This document shows positions 11,313-18,468 of a stretch of DNA of 64,000 bases, one piece after another. This DNA comes from Tsukamurella sp. 1534. GTDB taxonomy: Bacteria > Actinomycetota > Actinomycetes > Mycobacteriales > Mycobacteriaceae. Made by a program: the position numbers and the translations under genes. Numbering within the stretch: position 1 is the first letter of the stretch; each line of letters opens with the position of its first letter. The notes under the pieces are model-generated. The model was not told where the DNA came from, did no database searches, and saw only the letters and a program-made list of their open reading frames with translations. The DNA is taken from the NCBI RefSeq assembly GCF_000312385.1, contig NZ_HE997627.1, positions 1,009,282-1,073,281 of the forward strand. Reading direction: 5' to 3'.

Positions 11313-11582
11313 ATGTCTCAGGTCGAGTACACCGCGTACGTCACCGCGCAGACCGAGTGGACGCGCGAGCAGGTGCTGGAGCACGTGACGGACATCATCC
11401 ACCGGCGCGAGAACATCCCCCGCGGCGTCGACCTCCGGGTCCGGCTCAGCGACGCCGACGACGACGCAGACACCGGGACCACGACGTGGCGCGTGCACTA
11501 CACGCTGTCCAGCGCTCGCCGATTCCCGGAGCCGCCGCTCCCGCTGAGCCCCGACTACACGGACGGGCGCCCGCACTCGTAG
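11313..11582 (+). CDS. Small hypothetical protein
   Basis: An 89-residue open frame starting MSQVEYTAYVTAQTEWTREQ. It has good GC3 bias and a plausible ATG, but only a weak ribosome site upstream. It contains an acidic run DADDDADTGTT and ends in a proline-rich tail. There is no signal peptide, membrane helix or recognisable domain. It diverges from ettA and converges on the quinone oxidoreductase gene. I consider it a real small gene of unknown role, although a chance frame in GC-rich DNA cannot be excluded. Confidence 0.55.
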   Translation: MSQVEYTAYVTAQTEWTREQVLEHVTDIIHRRENIPRGVDLRVRLSDADDDADTGTTTWRVHYTLSSARRFPEPPLPLSPDYTDGRPHS

Positions 11583-11617
11583 CCCCGCCGCGGGGCCGGA
11601 GCACGGCATCCGGCCGC

Positions 11618-12598
11618 CTACCCGGAGCCGCGGACCCCGAGGATCAGTTTGCCCACGGCACGGCGCTCGTCGATGGCGATGAGCGCGTCGCTCACCTTCT
11701 CCATCGGGTAGACGTCCCCCATCAGCGGCACGATCCCGCCCGCCTCGATCTTCGGCAGCAGTTCCGCCCACTGGCCCTGCAGGTAGCCGGGCCGCACCGT
11801 CGCGTACGCGCCCCAGGCCACGCCGACCACGTCGAGGTTGTTGAGCAGGAGCCGGTTGACCTTCACCTCGGGGATCGAACCTCCGGTGAAGCCGATCACG
11901 AGGATGCGGCCGTTGGCGGCCAGCGAGCGCAGGGAGTCGGTGAACCGGTCGCCGCCCACCGTGTCCACCACCACGTCGACGCCCTTGCCACCCGTGAGCT
12001 CCTTCACCGCGTCCCGGAACCCGTCGGCGAGGACGTACTCGTCGCTTCCGGCCGCGACGGCGGCCGCCCCCTTCTCCGGGGTGGAGGTCACGGAGATCAC
12101 GCGCCCGGCGCCGAAGGCCTTCGCCACCTGGATCGCGGCGGATCCGACACCGCCCGCGGCGCCGTGCACGAGCACCGACTCCCCCGCCGCCAGCCGGCCG
12201 CGACGGAGCAGCGCGAAGTGCGCCGTGAGGTAGTTGAACGGGATCGCCGCGGCGGCCTCGAAGGACAGGGAGTCCGGGATCGGGAACACCGCCTCGGGTG
12301 AGCAGGCCACCTGCTCGGCGAAGGCACCGAGGAACGGCAGCGCCGCGACGCGCTGCCCCACCGCGAGCCCCGAATCCTCCGGCGCCGATACGACCGTGCC
12401 CGCCACCTCGGCCCCCGGGATGAACGGGAGGTCCGGTTTCACCTGGTACTGGCCCCGGGACTGGAGCACCTCGGGGAAGGCGATCCCCGCGGCGTGGACG
12501 TCGATGAGCACTGTCGAGGACCCGGCGTCCGGATTCGGGGCGTCGAGCAGTTCCAGGGACGTGGGTCCGCCGAGCGTCGTGATCTGCACCGTCTTCAT
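11618..12598 (-). CDS. NADPH:quinone oxidoreductase-type zinc-independent dehydrogenase (MDR family)
   Basis: A 326-residue medium-chain dehydrogenase/reductase. The N-terminal GroES-like domain has GIAFPEVLQSRGQYQ and FIPGAEVAGTVV. The Rossmann domain shows SVLVHGAAGGVGSAAIQVAK at about 140-160, the AAGGVG dinucleotide loop. The catalytic-zinc cysteine/histidine set of alcohol dehydrogenases is absent, which places it with quinone oxidoreductase or enoyl reductase-like members using NADPH. The ATG at 12598 is the start of the fold. It diverges from the nitrate reductase gene with 144 bp between them. A link to nitrate metabolism is not evident. Confidence 0.85.
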   Translation of the reverse strand: MKTVQITTLGGPTSLELLDAPNPDAGSSTVLIDVHAAGIAFPEVLQSRGQYQVKPDLPFIPGAEVAGTVVSAPEDSGLAVGQRVAALPFLGAFAEQVACSPEAVFPIPDSLSFEAAAAIPFNYLTAHFALLRRGRLAAGESVLVHGAAGGVGSAAIQVAKAFGAGRVISVTSTPEKGAAAVAAGSDEYVLADGFRDAVKELTGGKGVDVVVDTVGGDRFTDSLRSLAANGRILVIGFTGGSIPEVKVNRLLLNNLDVVGVAWGAYATVRPGYLQGQWAELLPKIEAGGIVPLMGDVYPMEKVSDALIAIDERRAVGKLILGVRGSG

Positions 12599-12693
12599 GA
12601 CTGCACAGTAGGCCTCCGGATGGCATCGCACAGGCCGATTCGCCGCGTCTCACGCGCGGACGCGAGGACCGGCGCGAAGCTGGTGACACCGCC

Positions 12694-12742
12694 GTAACAA
12701 TCGGGCCCGAACCCGGAAACACCGCGCGGGCACCGTGGCTGC
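12694..12742 (+). promoter_or_regulatory. Candidate GlnR/NnaR-type control region of the nitrate reductase gene
   Basis: GTAAC and GAAAC elements lie 22 bp apart (12694 and 12716). They are followed by AACACCGC-N6-ACC-N-TGG (12718-12738), the same arrangement as upstream of nirB. The element ends 4 bp before the ATG, so if it contains the -10 region the mRNA would be leaderless. GlnR and NnaR control nitrate genes in related actinobacteria; their binding here is inference. Confidence 0.45.
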
Positions 12743-15700
12743 ATGGACATCGACACGGTGTGCGGGTACTGCGGCGTGGGCTGCGGCCTCACCCTGCGCG
12801 TACGCGACGGCGCGGTCGCCGACTCGGTCGGCGATCCGGCGCACCCCGCGAACCGGGGACGGCTGTGCACGAAGGGGCGGACCACCGTCGACCTGCTGAC
12901 GGCGGGCGGCCGGCAGAGCCGCGCCGAACTGCGGGAACAGCGCGACGCGGCCCGCAGCACCGTCGATCTGGGGGACGCGATCGCGGCCACCGGGCGACGG
13001 CTGCGGGCCATCCGCGACGAGCACGGGCCGGACGCGATCGCCCTGTACGTGAGCGGACAGATGACGCTCGAGGCGCAGTACCTCGCGACCAAGCTGGCGA
13101 AGGGGTTCCTGCGGACCAAGTGGATCGAGTCCAACTCGCGGCTGTGCATGGCCAGCGCGGGCACCGGCTACAAGCAGTCGCTCGGCGCCGACGGCCCACC
13201 CGGCAGCTACGACGACCTCGATCACGCGGACGTGTTCCTCGTGATGGGCGCGAACATGGCGGACTGCCACCCCATCCTGTTCCTGCGGATGATGGACCGG
13301 GTCAAGGCGGGGGCGAAGCTCATCGTGGTGGACCCGCGCCGCACCGCCACCGCCGCGAAGGCCGACCTGCACCTGCCGATCCGGCCGGGCACCGACCTGG
13401 CGCTGCTCAACGGGCTTCTCGCCCTCCTCGCGGGGAGCGGCGCGATCGACGAGGAGTTCATCGCGGCGCACACCGAGGGCTGGGACGCGATGGGCCCGCT
13501 GCTCGACGAGTATCCGCTGGACGGGGTCGCGGAGATCACGGGCCTCGACGCCGCGGACATCGCGCGCGCGGCCGAGCTCATCGGCGGCGCCGCGAACTGG
13601 ACCAGCCTCTGGACCATGGGGCTCAACCAGTCCACGCACGGCACCTGGAACACGGTGGCGCTGTGCAACCTGCACCTCGCCACCGGCGCGATCTGCCGCA
13701 CGGGCTCCGGGCCGTTCTCCCTCACGGGGCAGCCGAACGCGATGGGCGGCCGCGAGATGGGCTACATGGGCCCGGGCCTGCCCGGGCAGCGGACCGCGGG
13801 CGACGACGGTGACCGGGCGCACGTCGAGCGCCTCTGGGGCCTGCCGGAGGGCACGATCCGCGCGGAGGCCGGGCCCGGCACCGTCGAGATGTACCGGGCG
13901 ATGGCCGCAGGTGACGTCAAGGCGGCGTGGATCATCTGCACCAATCCCGCCGCCTCCATGGCGAATCGGTCCACGGTGATCGATGCGCTCCAGGCCGCCG
14001 AGCTGGTGGTGGTGCAGGACGCGTACACCGCTACCGAGACGTCGGCGTACGCGGACGTGGTGCTGCCCGCGGCACTCTGGGCGGAGACGGACGGGGTGAT
14101 GATCAACTCCGAACGGAATCTCACCCGGACCGCGGCGGCCGTGCCGCCGCCCGGTGACGCGCTCCCCGATTGGAAGCTGATCTGCCTGATCGCCGCGGAG
14201 CTCGGCTACGGCGACCACTTCGATTATCCGGACTCCGCGGCGGTCTTCGACGAGCTCAAGGGGTTTCACAACCCACGCACGGGCTGGGACCTGCGAGGCG
14301 TGGACCACGCGCGGCTCGAACGGGGCCCCGTGCAATGGCCCGCCCCGCCCGGCGCCGCCGAGCGCAACCCGATCCGCTACGTCGACGCGGGGCGCCCCGA
14401 GCGCGGCCCCCGCTTCCCGACGCCGTCGGGCCGCGCCCGTTTCCTGCCCCGCCCCTACCTCCCGCCGGCCGAGCTGCCCGACGACGAGTACCCGATGCTG
14501 CTGACGACCGGCCGGCTCGCGCACCAGTGGCACACCATGACCAAGACCGGCCGGGTCGCGAAGCTCACCAAGCTCAACCCGGAGCCCTTCCTGCAGCTGC
14601 ATCCGGAGGACGCGGACCGGCTGGGCCTGCGCGGAGGAGCGCGGGTGCGGGTGTCGAGCCGGCGCGGCGGGGCCACCCTGCCGGTGGCCGTGGACGAGGC
14701 CGTGCGCCCCGGAGTCTGCTTCGCCCCCATGCATTTCGCCGACGCCTTCGGAGAGGAGGTGGCCGTGAACGCGGTGACCAACGACGCCGTGGATCCCGAG
14801 TCCCTGCAGCCGGAGTTCAAGGTGAGCGCCGTGGCGCTCACGCCGGTCCCGGCGGACCCGGCGCCGCCCGCCGGCGCACCGGCGTCCCCGCTCGCCGCGG
14901 CGCTCGCGCCGTACGTGTCGGGGCCCGGCGAGCTCTCCGCGGAGGCGTCCGGCTACCTGGGCGGACTGCTCACGGGCCTCAGCGCCGCGCCACCGTCCGG
15001 GGTGCCGGCGGTGCCCGGGGACGCCCCCCTCGCGCCGATCGCCCGAGCCTGGCTCGAGGGCGTGCTGGCCGGCGTGTACGGCGCCGCGACGACGGGCGCG
15101 GATCCGTCCTCCTCGTCCACCGTGACCGTCGTGTGGGCCTCGCAGACCGGCACCGCGGAGGGCTACGCCGCCGATTGCGCCGCCGCCCTGCGCAGTTCCG
15201 GGATGACGGCGACGGTGATCGGCGCCGAGCAGGTGGCGCCCGCACACCTCACCGGCACCGTGCTGTTCCTCATGGCGACCACGGGCGACGGCGACGCCCC
15301 GGACAACGGCGTCGCACTGTGGGACGCGCTGGCCGGCGCGGAGCCGGGCGATCTGGACCGGCTGCGATTCTCGGTCCTGGGCTTCGGGGACCCCTCGTAC
15401 GCGGACTTCTGCGGCTTCGCCCGCAAACTCGATGCACGCCTGGAACACCTGGGCGCCACCAGGCTCGCCGCACGCGCGTCGTGCGAGCCGGACTACGCCG
15501 AGACCGCAGCCGCCTGGCTCGGCTCCGTGGTCTCGGCGCTCGCCCCGGCGGCGGCGCCCGCACCGCAGGCGGCGCCGGAACCGTCGGGGCACTCCCGGGC
15601 CAACCCACTCCGCACCCGCCTCCTGGAATCCGAACGACTCTCCGGCGACGGATCGTCGAAGGACGTGCGCCGCTTCACCTTCGAGCTCCCCGCCACCGCG

Positions 15701-16660
15701 CTGCCGTACCGCGCCGGCGACGCCCTCGGCGTGTGGCCGGTGAACTCCGGTGCCGTGATCGAGGAGTTCTGCGCGCGGACCGGCGTGGATCGCGACGCCG
15801 CGGACCTCGACCGCAAGGACCTCACCCGGATCACGCCCGAGCTCCTGCGATTCGTGGCCGAGCGGTGCGAGCACGACGACGAACTACGCGCGGTGATCGA
15901 CGATCCGACCGGGTTCGCCGACTGGTCGTGGGGGCGCCAGCTCCCCGACCTCCTCGCCGCGCACCCCGTGCACGCCGCACCCGAGGAGTGGGAGGCGCTG
16001 CTGCGCCCGTTGACTCCGCGCCTGTACTCCATCTCGTCGAGCCCGCGGGAGCACCCCGACCGCGTCTCGGTCACGGTGTCCGTCGTCGGTTTCGAGCACC
16101 GCGGCACCCGCCGGGCCGGGGTGTGCTCCTCGCATCTGTCGGCGCTCCCCGAGGGTGGCGAGGTGGACGTGTTCGTGCAGCCGACCCGCGCCTTCGTGCC
16201 GCCGGAGGATCCCGGGACGCCCGCGATCATGATCGGCCCGGGCACGGGCATCGCCCCGTTCCGGGGCTTCCTGCACGATCGTGCCCGCTCGGGCGCGACG
16301 GGGCCGAACTGGCTGTTCTTCGGCGAGCAGCACGCGGCGACGGACTTCTACTACCGCGACGAGCTCGACGCCCTCGCCGCGGAGGGGGTGCTGACGCGTC
16401 TCGACACCGCGTTCTCCCGCGACACCGACCACAAGGTGTACGTCCAGGACCGGATGCGGGAGAACGCCGCCGAGCTGTGGCGCTGGATCCGGGACGGCGC
16501 ACACGTGTACGTCTGCGGCGACGCGGCGCGCATGGCCCGCGACGTGGACGAGGCGCTGCGCGGTATCGTCGCCGAACACGGCCACATGGCGCCGCGCAGC
16601 GCGGACGCCTACGTGGCGGCGCTGTCCGCCGAACGGAGATATGTGCGTGACGTCTACTGA
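12743..16660 (+). CDS. Assimilatory nitrate reductase fused to a CysJ-like flavoprotein module
   Basis: A 1305-residue fusion. Residues 1-50 hold an N-terminal [4Fe-4S] site (Cys7, Cys10, Cys14 and Cys48 region, VCGYCGVGCGL). A molybdopterin oxidoreductase domain follows to about 720. A flavodoxin-like FMN domain at about 790-930 contains WASQTGTAEG. A ferredoxin-NADP reductase-type FAD/NADPH module at about 950-1305 has RLYSISSSP, GPGTGIAPFRGFL and VYVCGDAARMARDV. Nitrate is reduced to nitrite in the cytoplasm, and the C-terminal half should feed NADPH electrons directly to the molybdenum site, replacing a separate reductase. The stop overlaps the MobA-MoeA gene, and nirBD follow. Confidence 0.9.
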   Translation: MDIDTVCGYCGVGCGLTLRVRDGAVADSVGDPAHPANRGRLCTKGRTTVDLLTAGGRQSRAELREQRDAARSTVDLGDAIAATGRRLRAIRDEHGPDAIALYVSGQMTLEAQYLATKLAKGFLRTKWIESNSRLCMASAGTGYKQSLGADGPPGSYDDLDHADVFLVMGANMADCHPILFLRMMDRVKAGAKLIVVDPRRTATAAKADLHLPIRPGTDLALLNGLLALLAGSGAIDEEFIAAHTEGWDAMGPLLDEYPLDGVAEITGLDAADIARAAELIGGAANWTSLWTMGLNQSTHGTWNTVALCNLHLATGAICRTGSGPFSLTGQPNAMGGREMGYMGPGLPGQRTAGDDGDRAHVERLWGLPEGTIRAEAGPGTVEMYRAMAAGDVKAAWIICTNPAASMANRSTVIDALQAAELVVVQDAYTATETSAYADVVLPAALWAETDGVMINSERNLTRTAAAVPPPGDALPDWKLICLIAAELGYGDHFDYPDSAAVFDELKGFHNPRTGWDLRGVDHARLERGPVQWPAPPGAAERNPIRYVDAGRPERGPRFPTPSGRARFLPRPYLPPAELPDDEYPMLLTTGRLAHQWHTMTKTGRVAKLTKLNPEPFLQLHPEDADRLGLRGGARVRVSSRRGGATLPVAVDEAVRPGVCFAPMHFADAFGEEVAVNAVTNDAVDPESLQPEFKVSAVALTPVPADPAPPAGAPASPLAAALAPYVSGPGELSAEASGYLGGLLTGLSAAPPSGVPAVPGDAPLAPIARAWLEGVLAGVYGAATTGADPSSSSTVTVVWASQTGTAEGYAADCAAALRSSGMTATVIGAEQVAPAHLTGTVLFLMATTGDGDAPDNGVALWDALAGAEPGDLDRLRFSVLGFGDPSYADFCGFARKLDARLEHLGATRLAARASCEPDYAETAAAWLGSVVSALAPAAAPAPQAAPEPSGHSRANPLRTRLLESERLSGDGSSKDVRRFTFELPATALPYRAGDALGVWPVNSGAVIEEFCARTGVDRDAADLDRKDLTRITPELLRFVAERCEHDDELRAVIDDPTGFADWSWGRQLPDLLAAHPVHAAPEEWEALLRPLTPRLYSISSSPREHPDRVSVTVSVVGFEHRGTRRAGVCSSHLSALPEGGEVDVFVQPTRAFVPPEDPGTPAIMIGPGTGIAPFRGFLHDRARSGATGPNWLFFGEQHAATDFYYRDELDALAAEGVLTRLDTAFSRDTDHKVYVQDRMRENAAELWRWIRDGAHVYVCGDAARMARDVDEALRGIVAEHGHMAPRSADAYVAALSAERRYVRDVY

Positions 16661-18332
16661 CCACGACGACCCGGCCGCACCCTGTGACGCGGCCGTCATC
16701 GTGGCAGGCGGCGGCGCGCACCGGCTGGGCGCCGACAAGCCCGAGCTGGAGGTCGGCGGTAGGCGGTTGCTCGATGCGGCGATCGACGCCGTCGCGGGCG
16801 CGCGCACCGTCGTGGTGGGGCCGCCGCGATCGGTGCCGGACCACGTCGCCGTGGTCCGCGAGACCCCGCCGCGCGGCGGGCCGGTCGCCGCGATCGCCGC
16901 GGCGCTGGAAGCGGTTCCGCGCGAGGCGGCGACCATCGCGGTGCTCGCCGCGGACCTGCCCGAGGTCGCACCGTCGGACATCGCGCGGCTCGCGGCCCTG
17001 CGTGCGGCGTCCGGGGCGCCCGTGGCGCTCGCCGAGGACTTCCGCGGCCGGCCCCAGTACCTCCTCGCCGTCTGGGACGCGGGCGCCCTGCGCAGCGCCG
17101 TCGCGTCCCTCGACGGCCCCGAAGGCGCGCCCGTCCGCGCCCTCCTCCCGCCGGACGCCCCGCGGCTGCGGCTCCCCCTGGCCGACGTGGACACCCCCGA
17201 GGACCTGGGGCGCGCGCGGTCGGCCCCCGCCGCCGTCAGACGGGCGCTCCGCGCCGCGTTCTCCCCGCTGCCCGCCGCGCGCGGGCCGCTCGTGCCCGGT
17301 GCCGTCCTGGCCGAACCGCTCGTCGCGGCCGCGCCGTTCCCGCCGTTCGATCAGTCCGCCATGGACGGCTGGGCGGTCGCCGGGCCCCCACCGTGGACCC
17401 CGTCGGCGGCACCGCGCTGGCCGGTCACGACGCACCCCCGCCTGCGGGCCGGGGCCGCGGTGCGGATCGCGACCGGGGCCCGCCTCCCGAACGGCGCGCA
17501 CCGGGTGATCCGGGACGAGGAGATCGTCCACGGCGCGGGCGAGCTGGACTGTTCCGTTCCGGACCGCAACGACGTGCGGCCGGCGGGATCGGCATGGACC
17601 GACGGTGCGCTGTTGGCCCCCGCCGGCACGCGGGTGGACTCCGCGCTGCTGTCGCTGGCGGCCGCCGCGGGCGTGCGCACCGCCGTCGCCCGCGGGCCGG
17701 TTCGGATCCGATTGCACACCTCGGGCGACGAGGTCGGGGCCTCGGACGGCACCGGCCTGCCGGAGACCGCGTCCGGCCCCGTCGCCGCCACCCTCGAGGC
17801 CATCGGCGCGGAGGTCGTGCGCGGACCGCACCTGCGGGACGCGCCCGCCCCCTTCCGGGCGGCGTTGCTCCCGGGCGACGCGGATCTGGTGGTCGTCATC
17901 GGCGCCACCGGCCGCGGCGCCGCCGACCAGCTGCGGGGCGCGCTCGGGGACGCCGGTGCGGCGCTTCTCGTGGACGGCGTCGACGTCCGTCCCGGCGGTT
18001 CGGTCCTGGTGGCGACGGTGCCGGACGGCCCCGTCGTGCTGGGGCTCGGTGGCAACCCGATGGCCGCGCTGCTCGGCACCGCGCTGCTCGCCCGCCCGCT
18101 CTGCGCGGCGCTCCTCGCCGAGCGACCACGGACGTCGGAACTGATCACGCTCGCGGACCCCAACCCCGACGACCGGTGGCGGATGATCCCCGTCGAACCC
18201 GACGGCGCCGGGCGCTGGCGTGTGCCCGCCACCATCGCGACCCCGCACCTGCGCGACGCGGTCGGCCGCCGCGCCGTGGCCCTGCTGCCGCCGCTCGCCC
18301 GCCCCGGCGACCTGGTCGAACGCCTCGCCTGA
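16641..18332 (+). CDS. MobA-MoeA fusion, molybdenum cofactor biosynthesis
   Basis: A 563-residue protein. Residues 15-190 resemble MobA, the GTP-dependent guanylyltransferase making the MGD form of the cofactor: AVIVAGGGAHRLGADKPELE, the GGxxxRxGxDK signature, then VLAADLP. The rest resembles MoeA, which inserts molybdate: PFDQSAMDGWAV, AVRIATGARLPNGAH, LHTSGDEVG and GLGGNPMAALLG. The MoeA SGG-S-G-x-D region reads IGATGRGAADQ, so this half is divergent. It overlaps the nitrate reductase gene by 20 bp, or 14 bp if GTG 16647, which has better spacing to GGAG, is the true start. The coupling suits cofactor supply to that enzyme. Confidence 0.85.
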   Translation: MCVTSTDHDDPAAPCDAAVIVAGGGAHRLGADKPELEVGGRRLLDAAIDAVAGARTVVVGPPRSVPDHVAVVRETPPRGGPVAAIAAALEAVPREAATIAVLAADLPEVAPSDIARLAALRAASGAPVALAEDFRGRPQYLLAVWDAGALRSAVASLDGPEGAPVRALLPPDAPRLRLPLADVDTPEDLGRARSAPAAVRRALRAAFSPLPAARGPLVPGAVLAEPLVAAAPFPPFDQSAMDGWAVAGPPPWTPSAAPRWPVTTHPRLRAGAAVRIATGARLPNGAHRVIRDEEIVHGAGELDCSVPDRNDVRPAGSAWTDGALLAPAGTRVDSALLSLAAAAGVRTAVARGPVRIRLHTSGDEVGASDGTGLPETASGPVAATLEAIGAEVVRGPHLRDAPAPFRAALLPGDADLVVVIGATGRGAADQLRGALGDAGAALLVDGVDVRPGGSVLVATVPDGPVVLGLGGNPMAALLGTALLARPLCAALLAERPRTSELITLADPNPDDRWRMIPVEPDGAGRWRVPATIATPHLRDAVGRRAVALLPPLARPGDLVERLA

Positions 18333-18395
18333 ACACCTCCCCGGCTCCTCACACCCGCCGCGGGAAGCGCGTGAGGAAGCCGTGATCGACCGGCA

Positions 18396-18434
18396 ACACG
18401 GGGGCACGAGGCCGCAACACCGCCTCCCTACCTT
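18396..18434 (+). promoter_or_regulatory. nirB upstream motif shared with narK
   Basis: The stretch ACACG-GGGGCA-N3-GGCCG-CAACACCGCCTCCCTA matches the narK upstream region in 25 or more of about 35 positions with one indel. TACCTT at 18429-18434 fits a -10 element, placing transcription start about 27 bp before the nirB ATG. No good -35 is present, as expected for an activator-dependent promoter. NnaR and GlnR are the natural candidates. Confidence 0.6.
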
Positions 18435-18468
18435 GGGTTCCAACGAGTTCCGCCGAGAGGAGTCTTCA

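Noticed and set aside
12650-15874. 1074-residue minus-strand frame opposite the nitrate reductase gene
   Set aside because: A mirror frame of a well-supported enzyme, with no recognisable motifs.
16641-16660. Frameshift or separate proteins at the nitrate reductase/MobA-MoeA junction
   Set aside because: The stop and start overlap in the manner of other coupled genes here, and both proteins are complete in family terms.
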